Shown here one piece after another: positions 1 through 8,102 of a DNA stretch of 64,000 nt. The DNA lies in NCBI GenBank assembly GCA_023150945.1, contig JAKLJX010000009.1:186001-250000 (forward strand), read 5' to 3'. Numbering within the stretch: the first letter of the stretch is position 1; each line of letters starts with the position of its first letter. The stretch is from a bacterium. Its GTDB lineage: Bacteria > Zhuqueibacterota > Zhuqueibacteria > Zhuqueibacterales > Zhuqueibacteraceae. Under the pieces are notes generated by a model. That model did no database searches and had not been told where the DNA came from. It saw nothing but the letters and a program-made list of their open reading frames with translations. The translations under genes were made by a program, and so were the position numbers.

Positions 1-1145
1 AGCAGGCGCGTAAATGTCGAGTCCTGCAGCAGGCGCGGCCACCAAAACGGGATTTGAAAGCCGTCAGATTCCACGCGAAAGTCAACCTGCCAGCCGTAAA
101 TCTTGGCGCCATTGTAGTAGTCGGCATTGCCGAAGGCCAGATCATAATCCCATGCCGGGCCCATGGTCAGCCGGCCGTGCTTGCTGTCGCGATCCTTGTG
201 CATGAACGCGCTCAAGCGATAGCCGTCAACGTTGCGCGAAACTTCGTTGACCAGGAAATAATCGACGGCCGCAGCGGGATCGAGAAACTTCGCATAGCCG
301 TTTTGCGGATGGGCAAAGTCCGGCCCGGCCATCAAACTCTCGAAGCGGTACACGAAATTCTGAATGTAGGTTTTCTGCGCCGGCACGATGTCATCTTGAT
401 CGGGATAGTCGTACTGGTAATAGATGCGGTGCGGCGAGCCGGGATAGGGCAAAAAGGAGGAGTACCAGCCTTGCGTATCCGAGCCTTCCCACTTGTCGAT
501 TTTGATGAGGTAGCCCCCGGTCAGCGCGTCGCCCGAGGCATCCGCGGGCTCGAGTTTGGAGATGTTGACACGGCTCTTGTCGCGTTTGATTTTCTCCATG
601 AAAATGTAAAGGCCGCGGTAGTCACCATTCAACACAACCTCGCAGAAGCGCGTGCGGCTGGCGTAGCGGCCCAGTTGATTGGCGAGGTGATAGGCCAGCA
701 TGTTGCGCATGAGCGTTTTGTCGGAGTAGGAGGCGGACAATACCCAGTCGCTCTCCGCCGGCATGCCCATGAGCGCAACATCGACATCATTTCCCAGCGC
801 GTCCCAGGTTTCGAAACCGTACTGCTTCTTGGGAAACATCTGCGAGCTGGAGCCGCGGATTTCGATGCCGATCTTGCCGTTGTAGTGATTGAACGGATCA
901 GAGAGATTGTTACGCACGCCCGGGCCGTTATCGATGATGCCCATGTCGGCCATGATTTTGGGCTCGTCAACGATTTCCCGGCCGTGCGTATCGATCACCA
1001 CGATCGGCAGATTCGAGGAGGTGAATTCAACTTTTTGGGATTGCGCTTGAGCGTCAAACGACGGCAACCAGGCGGCAAGGCACAACCAGGCCAGGGCGGC
1101 GAACCGGCAGGCGGCGTGCGTCACACCAAGACATTTCTTCATCAT
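1..1145 (-). CDS. CotH-family protein, partial (3' end outside window)
   Basis: The frame is open from the ATG at 1145 to the window edge, about 381 residues. An N-terminal signal peptide ends near AQAQS. The body reads as a CotH family (spore-coat-kinase-like) protein: an N-terminal segment with IEIRGSSSQMFPKKQYGFE, a basic stretch ending in GLYIFMEKIKRDKSRVNISK, and a WDYDLAFGN motif of the type that carries the metal-binding Asp in CotH kinases. A GAGGA Shine-Dalgarno precedes tandem ATG codons. It lies 32 bp downstream of the glucanase on the same strand, so it probably belongs to the symporter-glucanase operon. Secreted CotH proteins are common near carbohydrate-active enzymes in environmental bacteria. 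What it phosphorylates, if anything, cannot be told. The C-terminus is missing, so a sorting domain cannot be checked. Confidence 0.85.
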   Translation of the reverse strand, partial: MMKKCLGVTHAACRFAALAWLCLAAWLPSFDAQAQSQKVEFTSSNLPIVVIDTHGREIVDEPKIMADMGIIDNGPGVRNNLSDPFNHYNGKIGIEIRGSSSQMFPKKQYGFETWDALGNDVDVALMGMPAESDWVLSASYSDKTLMRNMLAYHLANQLGRYASRTRFCEVVLNGDYRGLYIFMEKIKRDKSRVNISKLEPADASGDALTGGYLIKIDKWEGSDTQGWYSSFLPYPGSPHRIYYQYDYPDQDDIVPAQKTYIQNFVYRFESLMAGPDFAHPQNGYAKFLDPAAAVDYFLVNEVSRNVDGYRLSAFMHKDRDSKHGRLTMGPAWDYDLAFGNADYYNGAKIYGWQVDFRVESDGFQIPFWWPRLLQDSTFTRL

Positions 1146-1177
1146 AAGAATCCTCACTATCCAGGGCGTGTCTGCCC

Positions 1178-2986
1178 TCATTTCAAATAGGTAATTTTGC
1201 GGGCTGCAACCGTCCGGCCCTCCACCTGCACGCGCACGAAGTAGATGCCGGCCGGCCATTTTGCGGCCGCCAACCGCAACGTGTGCATGCCGGCGGTACG
1301 AAACTCACGCAACACTTCCTGCACGACACGCCCCTGCACATCAACCACCGTGATCGCGACGCGACCGGGCTTGGTGAGCGCATACGCGATTTGGGTGGCG
1401 GAATTGAATGGATTGGGAAAAACCTCGAATTGAAAACTTTCGGGCGGCGCGGTTGCATGAGTTACCGCGTTCGTCACTGCGGTGATCATCAAGCCGTTGA
1501 GCAGCGTCCTGCCGGTTTCCGGTTTGAAATAGAGATCGAGCATGCCATCGGTGACGCTGAGATTGGCAATGGTCTTTTCCAATGCCCGGTTTTTGCCGGC
1601 CTGCGCGAACGGATCGACATGCTCCAGTACCTTTTGGCCTTCCGCCCAAACCTCGAAAACGCGCCGGCCTGCTGCCTCCCACACCGTCTCCGCCAGCATG
1701 AGAGTGACCTGGTAATTGCCGGGCGCCAGCCGCACTTGATAGAACGTCAAACCTTCTCGGCCGGAGAGAAAAACCTCCGGATGCGCGGTTCCGGAAATCT
1801 GCGTACCGGCGGGCGCCGCAATGGCTGCGCCGCCAACCGCGCCGTATTCGAGCCGGCCCTGCCACACTTGATCCGGCAGGAAGCCCTCCTGCCCTTCCCC
1901 ACCAACATTGAGGTTGAGCGGCAGCGCTGGCGCCACTGTCACGTTGGTGTATTGCAGGCTCATGCGATTGGCGCCGGGTGAGCGATCTTTCACGCCGTTG
2001 ACGACCAAGACATAGGTAAGTCCGGGATCCAATCCCGCCGTCACCAATTCCACCGTTCGATTGTCGGGCAGCAACCGCGCGGCAGTTACCGTGACGCCCG
2101 GAATGTTGTAACTGGCCAGGGCCTCGGCACTGGCCGGTTCGACTTCTTCGGAGAAGTAAACGTGAAAGCGATGCGCAAAGGCTCTTGCCCACGCCAGATA
2201 AGGCGGCTCCACATCGCGCGCAATGATCGCTCGGCCAGAGTAGCCGGTTTGCGCGCTGCTGGTCAGACAGAGAATCAGATAGCCGTCCTGAAAAACGGCA
2301 TTTTCGGGAATGAAGTTGGAATTGTTGCCGTCCCACGTGTGCGTGGCCTTGCTCCAGCGGTTTTGATCCCACGCGGCAAAATCATCCGCCCACTGCAGGG
2401 TGAAATTATCTCCCTGGCCGGGCGTGTAGGCGTAGTACTTGACCCAGTCGTAATAAGCAAACACCGGCAGCACCGCGGGATTGAGCGCGCCCGCCCAGTC
2501 GACCGAAGCCGGCGGCCAGATATTCATCATGATCTTTTGCGGTCGCGTGAGCGTGGCGAGGTGCGCCTCGGTTTGGCGGTGAACTTCATGGCCGTCGATG
2601 AACCAGGCGACATAGTCCGGCGTCCATTCGATGGCATAAACGTGAAAAGCGGTATGCGGGTTGAAGGGTGTCACGCTGGTAAAGACGTGATTGACCTGGC
2701 CGGGCGTGATGGTGTTGAACTGCGCCTGGTTTTGATAGCGGCCGAGAATTTCGAGGTCGATCTCATTCCAATTGGCAACCGGATTCGAGCTGCCGTCATG
2801 ATAGGTGAAGAACGAGGCCAGCAAACCGCTGCCGGCCGCGGATTTCATGCGCACTTCGCAGCGGCCGTAGGTGACAGCGGTGCGCGTGCGCAGTTCGGCG
2901 CCGCGATAGGCCTTGAGCTGTGCCGGCGCGGTCGTCGCCCACAGCAAAACGGCCAGCAGGAAAAGTATGCCGATCGGTTTCTTCAT
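1178..2986 (-). CDS. Secreted GH16 beta-glucanase, circularly permuted, with malectin-like and T9SS sorting domains
   Basis: 602 residues with a signal peptide (cleavage near APAQ). Residues about 25-260 form a GH16 lichenase fold. The catalytic E-x-D-x-E motif is E75-I-D77-L-E79, followed by a strand reading YAIEWTPDYVAWFIDG. The segment that opens the fold in ordinary Bacillus-type lichenases (DDFAAWDQNRW through FQDGYLILCLT) comes after the usual C-terminal strand. This is the circular permutation known from the Fibrobacter succinogenes 1,3-1,4-beta-glucanase. An Ig-like stretch follows, then a malectin-like domain beginning near LNLNVGGEG (about 355-515), then a type IX secretion C-terminal domain (from about NPFNSATQIAYAL to ITYLK). 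It probably hydrolyses mixed-linkage beta-glucan at the cell surface. It lies 7 bp downstream of the symporter gene. Confidence 0.9.
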   Translation of the reverse strand: MKKPIGILFLLAVLLWATTAPAQLKAYRGAELRTRTAVTYGRCEVRMKSAAGSGLLASFFTYHDGSSNPVANWNEIDLEILGRYQNQAQFNTITPGQVNHVFTSVTPFNPHTAFHVYAIEWTPDYVAWFIDGHEVHRQTEAHLATLTRPQKIMMNIWPPASVDWAGALNPAVLPVFAYYDWVKYYAYTPGQGDNFTLQWADDFAAWDQNRWSKATHTWDGNNSNFIPENAVFQDGYLILCLTSSAQTGYSGRAIIARDVEPPYLAWARAFAHRFHVYFSEEVEPASAEALASYNIPGVTVTAARLLPDNRTVELVTAGLDPGLTYVLVVNGVKDRSPGANRMSLQYTNVTVAPALPLNLNVGGEGQEGFLPDQVWQGRLEYGAVGGAAIAAPAGTQISGTAHPEVFLSGREGLTFYQVRLAPGNYQVTLMLAETVWEAAGRRVFEVWAEGQKVLEHVDPFAQAGKNRALEKTIANLSVTDGMLDLYFKPETGRTLLNGLMITAVTNAVTHATAPPESFQFEVFPNPFNSATQIAYALTKPGRVAITVVDVQGRVVQEVLREFRTAGMHTLRLAAAKWPAGIYFVRVQVEGRTVAARKITYLK

Positions 2987-2993
2987 GCACGCC

Positions 2994-4610
2994 TCATCCG
3001 GAGAAATAAAGCCAGACGGTCGCGACCGCCAGCGCGAGCACGATCGAGAGCTGCACGTCCAGGCGGCGCCGCGCCGGATTTTCCTGCGGCCCGCGATAGG
3101 TGGAGTAGGTCACATCGGCAAGCTGGGCCTCGGAATGCGCCGGTGCGGTCAGGCTCACCGCTACCAGAATGGCGGAACACACGATGAACAGGAACACGGC
3201 GAAATGCAGGAAGTTCAGCTCGGCGAAACGCTGCAGCACACCGGTGAGCGCGTGTTTGTTGATCTCCGCGACCAGCCGGCCGAGGCCCAAGACCAGGCCG
3301 GTGAGCAATGCCGCCATCGCACCGCGGCTATTCAGGCGCTTGCAGAAGACGCCCAGCAGAAACACCGCGGCAATCGGCGGTGAGACGTAGGCCTGCACGC
3401 TCTGCAGGTATTGATACAATTGGCCGGAGATCGACTTGATGAAGGGAATCCATGACAGGCCCAATATCACCAAAATGGCGGTGGCCACCCGGCCGACCAG
3501 AACCAATTGCCTTTCCGAGGTGTGGGGATTGAGCTTTCTGTAAATGTCCCAGGTGATGAGCGTGGAGCAGGAATTGAACACCGAGGCCAGCGAGCTCATC
3601 AAGGCAGCCAGCAAGCCCGCCACCACCAGGCCGCGCAGACCGGCGGGCAGAAACGCGGCCACCAAAGCCGGCAGGGCATGATCAGGCTTGGGCAGGACGA
3701 GGCGGCCGGTTTGCACCAGGCAATAGGCGGCAATGCCGGGCATGACGAAGATGAACACCGGCAGGATTTTCAAATAGCCGCCGAAGATCGCGCCGCGCCG
3801 CGCCTGGCATTGATCCCGGGCTGACAACACGCGCTGCACGATGAGCTGGTCCGTGCACCAATACCACACGCCCAAAATCGGTGCGCCAAACAGAATGCCG
3901 GTCCACGGAAAGTTGGGATCGGTCACCGGCTGCCACATGTTGAAGAAGCTGCTGCCCGCGATTTCCTGCATCGCGCCCCAGCCGCCCACCGCCACCAGGC
4001 CGGTCACGGTCACCACCACCGCGCCAAAGATCATGATGAACATCTGCATCAATTCGGTGTAGACCACGGCGCGCAGTCCGCCGCAAACAGTGTAGAGGCC
4101 GGTGGCCGACACCACGATCAGCGCGCCCGTCCAGAAATCGATTCCCATCAACGATTCGAACACGATGCCGCCGGCCGCAATCGTCACCGAGATTTTGGTC
4201 AACACATACGCCATGATGGAAATCCACGACAGATAGATGCGGGCCGCCGGCGAATAGCGCCGCTCCAGAAACTCCGGCATGGTGTAGACCTGGGTTTTCA
4301 TATAGAACGGCACAAAGACCCAAGCCAGGATCAGCAGAATGAGCGAAGCGAGAATCTCGAACTGCGCGACTGCCACGCCGCTGGCCGCACCCGTGCCGGC
4401 CAGTCCCACCAGATGTTCCGAACCGATGTTCGAAGCAAACAGCGAAGCGCCAATCACGAACCAGCCGACATTGCGCCCCGCGAGAAAGTATCCCACCGCA
4501 CTGTCAACCGCGGTCCGGCTGCGTGCGGTCGACCACCACGCAATCCAAAAGAGGACGCCGAAGTAGAGCCCAATCACTACATAGTCGAGCCCAACAAGTT
4601 GATTCTCCAC
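2994..4610 (-). CDS. Sodium:solute symporter (SSS family, SGLT-like sugar transporter)
   Basis: 538 residues with about 13-14 hydrophobic helices. The N-terminal region holds the family hallmark FLAGRNVGWFVIGASLFASN followed by GSEHLVGLAGTG, the pattern of SGLT-type sodium/sugar cotransporters. The middle contains WYWCTDQLIVQRVLSA, another conserved SGLT stretch. The likely role is sodium-driven import of a sugar released by the glucanase downstream. The start is a GTG at 4610 because GGGAG lies six bases upstream of it; the nearby ATG is in another frame. The gene heads the apparent operon symporter-glucanase-CotH. Its leader contains a sigma54-like promoter and two dyads that could bind the response regulator encoded just upstream. 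Confidence 0.92.
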   Translation of the reverse strand: MENQLVGLDYVVIGLYFGVLFWIAWWSTARSRTAVDSAVGYFLAGRNVGWFVIGASLFASNIGSEHLVGLAGTGAASGVAVAQFEILASLILLILAWVFVPFYMKTQVYTMPEFLERRYSPAARIYLSWISIMAYVLTKISVTIAAGGIVFESLMGIDFWTGALIVVSATGLYTVCGGLRAVVYTELMQMFIMIFGAVVVTVTGLVAVGGWGAMQEIAGSSFFNMWQPVTDPNFPWTGILFGAPILGVWYWCTDQLIVQRVLSARDQCQARRGAIFGGYLKILPVFIFVMPGIAAYCLVQTGRLVLPKPDHALPALVAAFLPAGLRGLVVAGLLAALMSSLASVFNSCSTLITWDIYRKLNPHTSERQLVLVGRVATAILVILGLSWIPFIKSISGQLYQYLQSVQAYVSPPIAAVFLLGVFCKRLNSRGAMAALLTGLVLGLGRLVAEINKHALTGVLQRFAELNFLHFAVFLFIVCSAILVAVSLTAPAHSEAQLADVTYSTYRGPQENPARRRLDVQLSIVLALAVATVWLYFSG

Positions 4611-4685
4611 TTCATGCTCCCGCTTGATAAAGACCTCAATAAAGCCTCAGAATTGGGAACAACTCGGTTGCATGTCGGGAGAATT

Positions 4686-4701
4686 ATCAAGAATGGTGCC
4701 A
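4686..4701 (-). promoter_or_regulatory. Candidate sigma54 (-24/-12) promoter of the symporter operon
   Basis: On the minus strand the sequence reads TGGCAC-CATTC-TTGAT. The -24 box is perfect and the GG-to-G spacing is that of sigma54 promoters; only the final C of the -12 TTGC is replaced by A. It lies about 75 bases before the GTG of the symporter gene, and the neighbouring regulator is a sigma54 activator. No other gene is visible in the 4611-5083 gap. Confidence 0.5.
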
Positions 4702-4763
4702 CTGCCGCCGTCAGTTTATCCGCTTGTAAATGTTGAAGCGCAATGCTCAGTTTTCAACGCAGG

Positions 4764-4800
4764 TTATCAATTCGATAATCCTGCCTTATCTTCATGATAA
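4764..4800. promoter_or_regulatory. Two TTATC-N5-GATAA dyads, candidate upstream activator sites
   Basis: TTATC-AATTC-GATAA at 4764-4778 and TTATC-TTCAT-GATAA at 4786-4800 share both half-sites exactly. They start 22 bp apart, so they face the same side of the helix. They lie about 65-115 bp upstream of the sigma54-like promoter at 4686-4701, a usual distance for enhancer sites of NtrC-type activators. The adjacent response regulator (5109-6566) is the obvious candidate binder. Confidence 0.55.
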
Positions 4801-5083
4801 CAGCCGGCCGCGCCGGAGTGCTGCCGCTTTGCGGTCTCCCTCTTCGCAGTCCCGGCGCCATTGCGTTGCCTTGTGCCGCCTGCACGAAGTGCGGCACCAT
4901 CTGCGTGCGCGCATGCGCTGAAATTTGCGCAACTCCCGCAACGTGCACAAACCGCAACTCCACGAGAATCGACAATGGACAGCATCAACCCGGTTTTGTC
5001 ACTCTGCAGAAGTCGTTTCAAACAGAGGCTATGAGGTCAAAGCCTTTGGGAATGCTGTGCTGCGTTTGAAACGTTAATCACGG

Positions 5084-5109
5084 GAGCGCGCCGCAATGCG
5101 GCGCGGCTC
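5084..5109 (-). terminator. GC-rich hairpin after the response regulator
   Basis: On the minus strand a GAG-CGCGCC-GCA arm pairs with TGC-GGCGCG-CTC immediately at the stop codon of the response regulator, with one bulged C. There is no clear T-run, so this could be a Rho-assisted or partial terminator. Confidence 0.4.
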
Positions 5110-6566
5110 TATTTGATGCCCAAACGCTTGCACATGCGGTGATAATTGGGCGGCGCAATTCCCAACAGCCGTGCCGCCTCGGCGTCCGAGCCGGCATGGT
5201 CGCGCACAAAACGAAAATATCTTGCCTGCACCTGCTTCTCCATTTCCCGCCAGGGCAGGACCTGCTTGCCATCCCACCGGCCCCAGTGGGAAAATTCCGC
5301 CGGCGCCGTTGCCTGTGGTTGAATCCCCAACGCCGCGTTGACTTGCGCAACGGCAATGGGATCCGCGTGGGCAAGCAACAGCCGTTGCACCACGTTTTGC
5401 AGCTCGCGCACATTGCCCGGCCAGTCATACTTGACCAGCGCCGACAGCGCCTCCTCGGCCAGGCGCGGCGGCATCTGGTTCATTTCCGCGCTGAAGAGAT
5501 CCATGAAATGATTGATGAGCAGCGGAATGTCTTCGCGCCGCTGTGCCAGCGCCGGCACGCTGATGGTGACGACGTTCAAGCGGTAGTAGAGATCTTCGCG
5601 GAAACGTTTGGCTTCCACCTCCTTTTCCAAATCCTTGTTGGTGGCGGCGATGATGCGCACATCGACGGCGATGGTGCCGGTGCGGCCAATCTTGTCGATT
5701 TCGCCTTCTTGAATGACGCGCAGCAGCTTGGCTTGCGCGGGCAGCGGCAGTTCGGTGATTTCATCGAGGAACACCGTGCCGCCGTCGGCCACTTCGAACA
5801 ATCCCTTCTTGGTGGCATGGGCGCCGGTAAACGCGCCCTTCTCGAAGCCGAACAACTCACTCTCGATGAGATGATCCGGCAGGCTGCCGCAATTGATCGG
5901 CACAAAATTCTCGAACTGCCGGCGGCTGTTGTAGTGCAGATTCATCGCCACCAGCTCTTTGCCCGTGCCGGAGGGACCGCGCACCATGACGTTGGCGTTG
6001 TTGCCGGCAAACTTGGCGATCAACTCGCGCAGTTGGCGCATGGCCGCCGATTCACCGATGATGCGCTTGCGCCGCAGCAGGTCCAGCACCGTCTTTTGCA
6101 GGCGTTGGGCCGAGCGTTGCTGCTCCTGCAGCAGCCGCCTGCGTTCGAAGGCATTGATGATGTTGAGCACGAAATCGGTGGGCTGGTAGATATAAGCTTC
6201 GATATCGCCGGGGTATTTGGTGCAATACCAAATCGCGCCCGCCTCCTGCAGCCGGTGGGCAAACTCGAAGTCGGTGACGTTGATCGTCATCTTGGTGACG
6301 ATGATGACCTGCAGCGTGGCATCGATTTCTTTGATGCGCCGGATCAAACTCTCGCCGATGATCGCGCCCGGGATCTGAAAATCCATGATCACCACGTCAT
6401 ATTTGCCGTTATCCCGCTGCAACAGCGTCAGGGCTTCCTGGCCGTCGGCGACCACGTCGCGAATGTGAATGCGCTCGGCGAAGGGACGCAGCGTGTTGCG
6501 CACGCGCCGTGCGTCGAATTCCTCGTCTTCGATGAGCAGCAGGTTGATGACGTCGCTCGTTTTCAT
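5109..6566 (-). CDS. Sigma54-dependent response regulator (REC-AAA+-HTH)
   Basis: 485 residues. The receiver domain (about 7-130) has the acidic pair E13/D14 and phosphoacceptor D62 in [10 protein letters not shown]. The sigma54-interaction AAA+ domain follows, with Walker A GPSGTGKE near residue 200, the sigma54-contact loop GAFTGA near 243, Walker B VFLDEI, and [10 protein letters not shown] near the end. A Fis-type helix-turn-helix occupies the last 45 residues ([20 protein letters not shown]). It is an NtrC-type activator, encoded 46 bp downstream of the histidine kinase on the same strand. Its probable target is the symporter-glucanase-CotH operon just downstream, where a sigma54-like promoter and twin dyads are found. 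The kinase, binding-protein and regulator order suggests co-transcription. Confidence 0.95.
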   Translation of the reverse strand: MKTSDVINLLLIEDEEFDARRVRNTLRPFAERIHIRDVVADGQEALTLLQRDNGKYDVVIMDFQIPGAIIGESLIRRIKEIDATLQVIIVTKMTINVTDFEFAHRLQEAGAIWYCTKYPGDIEAYIYQPTDFVLNIINAFERRRLLQEQQRSAQRLQKTVLDLLRRKRIIGESAAMRQLRELIAKFAGNNANVMVRGPSGTGKELVAMNLHYNSRRQFENFVPINCGSLPDHLIESELFGFEKGAFTGAHATKKGLFEVADGGTVFLDEITELPLPAQAKLLRVIQEGEIDKIGRTGTIAVDVRIIAATNKDLEKEVEAKRFREDLYYRLNVVTISVPALAQRREDIPLLINHFMDLFSAEMNQMPPRLAEEALSALVKYDWPGNVRELQNVVQRLLLAHADPIAVAQVNAALGIQPQATAPAEFSHWGRWDGKQVLPWREMEKQVQARYFRFVRDHAGSDAEAARLLGIAPPNYHRMCKRLGIK

Positions 6567-6612
6567 GCTGATGGTTTCCTCCGTGCCCCCGCCGCGGCCG
6601 GCGGGCCCGGCC

Positions 6613-8100
6613 TCAGGCCGGCGGGATCAAGATGGTGAACTGGCAGCCGCCGCCGGGCAGATTCTCGACGTCCAAATCCCAGCCGCACCGCTGTTTCGAG
6701 ATTTCGTAAGCCAGATAACAGCCATAGCCCGAATGCGGGCCGTCGCCTTTGGTGGAGATATTCTCCAAGAACAGACGCTTGATGCCGTGCTCGTTGGTTT
6801 CCAACAGCTCGGGCAAAATGGCCTTGCCGTCATTGGCGATGACGACGCGCGACACGCCCGCGACCGGATCGCAGTGGGTGCGCACCGTGATGGTGACGCC
6901 GCCTGCGCCGCTGTGATCCAGCGCATTCTGCAACAGCGGCTCGAAAATCTCCCACACGACGAACTCATTCACCTGCACCGGCGGCAGCGCGTCATCCAGA
7001 TCCATGTCGAACTTGAACTCCTCCGACTGCCGGGTCACGCGCAGGCAAATGTGCTCAACGATGAAGCGCAGCACCTCATTCAAGTTGGTTTGGAAAATCG
7101 GGCCGCGGATCGCCAGCACCGGCGGCTCATACCACTTCATATCATAGATCACGCGCGACATGTAGTTGGCGTATTTGGTGACGCGATACTTGACTTCCTC
7201 GATGTTGGCGGCCGCAAGCATGCGCACGTCTTCCTTGATGAAGCCCATCACCTTTTCGGCTTTGTGATGGGTGTGGTAGATGCGCTTGGCGAACTGCGCT
7301 TCCTTTTGATAATGAATCCGCTCCTTGAGCTGCTCCTCCCTTTCCTTGAACAGCAGTTGCTGGGCCTCGTCGCGTTCCTGCACGGAATAGGAGGAAACGA
7401 AAAACAGCGCCAGCATACCGAACAGGATCATGCCCATGAACACCATGCCGGACTGATTGAAGCTGGTGATGATCTCGCGGGTGACGAATCCGAAGTCCGG
7501 CGCATTTTTGATGTAAACCGCGCCGGCAAACTCACCCTTGGGGACGAAGGGCACGAACACGTGAAAGGTCTGCTTGCCTTCGAGCAGATTGTAGACCTGC
7601 TCGGTGGACTGGAGCTGGCTGCGTACCTGGCCGTAGAGGCGAGTGGCCTCGGTGTGCGGCATGTCGGAGGGCGGCAGGTCGGTCAGATTCTCGAAGAAGA
7701 AACGGTAGAGTACCGCCCCGTTGTCGATGGCGAACACGCGCTCGCCCTGCGACACCAGCACGCAGGCTTCTTCAACGTGCTGCAACAGCAACTGCTGGCT
7801 GAAAATGATGTCGAACGCCTGAATCAGTTTGCGGCGGTCGGCGGCGCTCTGGCGGTGCGCCGGCGACGTCGTCTCCAGTAGCAGTTCCAGCGAAGTCGCG
7901 GCCAAATTCGCGAAGCGTTCGGCGGAATCGCGTTGATACCATTCCTGGGCGCGCACCAGGAAATCCTTCACTGAATCCTTCTGCACGAAGGAAACCAGCA
8001 CTTGCGACGCCACCATGATCGTGAACAGCACCAGCACGTGTTTCAATTCAAAATGGTAGCGGCGCAGCTTGGCGACGAGGCGATCTTGCGGAGAATTCAT
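6613..8100 (-). CDS. Membrane sensor histidine kinase
   Basis: 495 residues. A first membrane helix lies near 20-40, a periplasmic region of about 190 residues follows, and a second helix is near 233-256. The cytoplasmic part has a helical region with KRIYHTHHKAEKVMGF, where a phosphorylatable His is likely although the H-box is not canonical. The C-terminal HATPase domain has an N-box (EPLLQNALDHSG), a G1-like DGKAILPEL stretch and a glycine-rich loop GPHSGYGCYLAYEI. The next gene upstream is an anchored sugar-binding protein whose stop is two bases before this start, and the next downstream is a sigma54 response regulator. The likely role is to read the state of the binding protein and phosphorylate the regulator. 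The atypical phosphoacceptor helix should be checked against known HisKA subfamilies. Confidence 0.88.
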   Translation of the reverse strand: MNSPQDRLVAKLRRYHFELKHVLVLFTIMVASQVLVSFVQKDSVKDFLVRAQEWYQRDSAERFANLAATSLELLLETTSPAHRQSAADRRKLIQAFDIIFSQQLLLQHVEEACVLVSQGERVFAIDNGAVLYRFFFENLTDLPPSDMPHTEATRLYGQVRSQLQSTEQVYNLLEGKQTFHVFVPFVPKGEFAGAVYIKNAPDFGFVTREIITSFNQSGMVFMGMILFGMLALFFVSSYSVQERDEAQQLLFKEREEQLKERIHYQKEAQFAKRIYHTHHKAEKVMGFIKEDVRMLAAANIEEVKYRVTKYANYMSRVIYDMKWYEPPVLAIRGPIFQTNLNEVLRFIVEHICLRVTRQSEEFKFDMDLDDALPPVQVNEFVVWEIFEPLLQNALDHSGAGGVTITVRTHCDPVAGVSRVVIANDGKAILPELLETNEHGIKRLFLENISTKGDGPHSGYGCYLAYEISKQRCGWDLDVENLPGGGCQFTILIPPA

Positions 8101-8102
8101 GG

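Noticed and set aside
54-1190. Long open frame on the plus strand opposite the CotH gene
   Set aside because: It has no ribosome site and no domain; the opposite strand encodes a clear CotH-like protein with a signal peptide. It is a GC-driven shadow.
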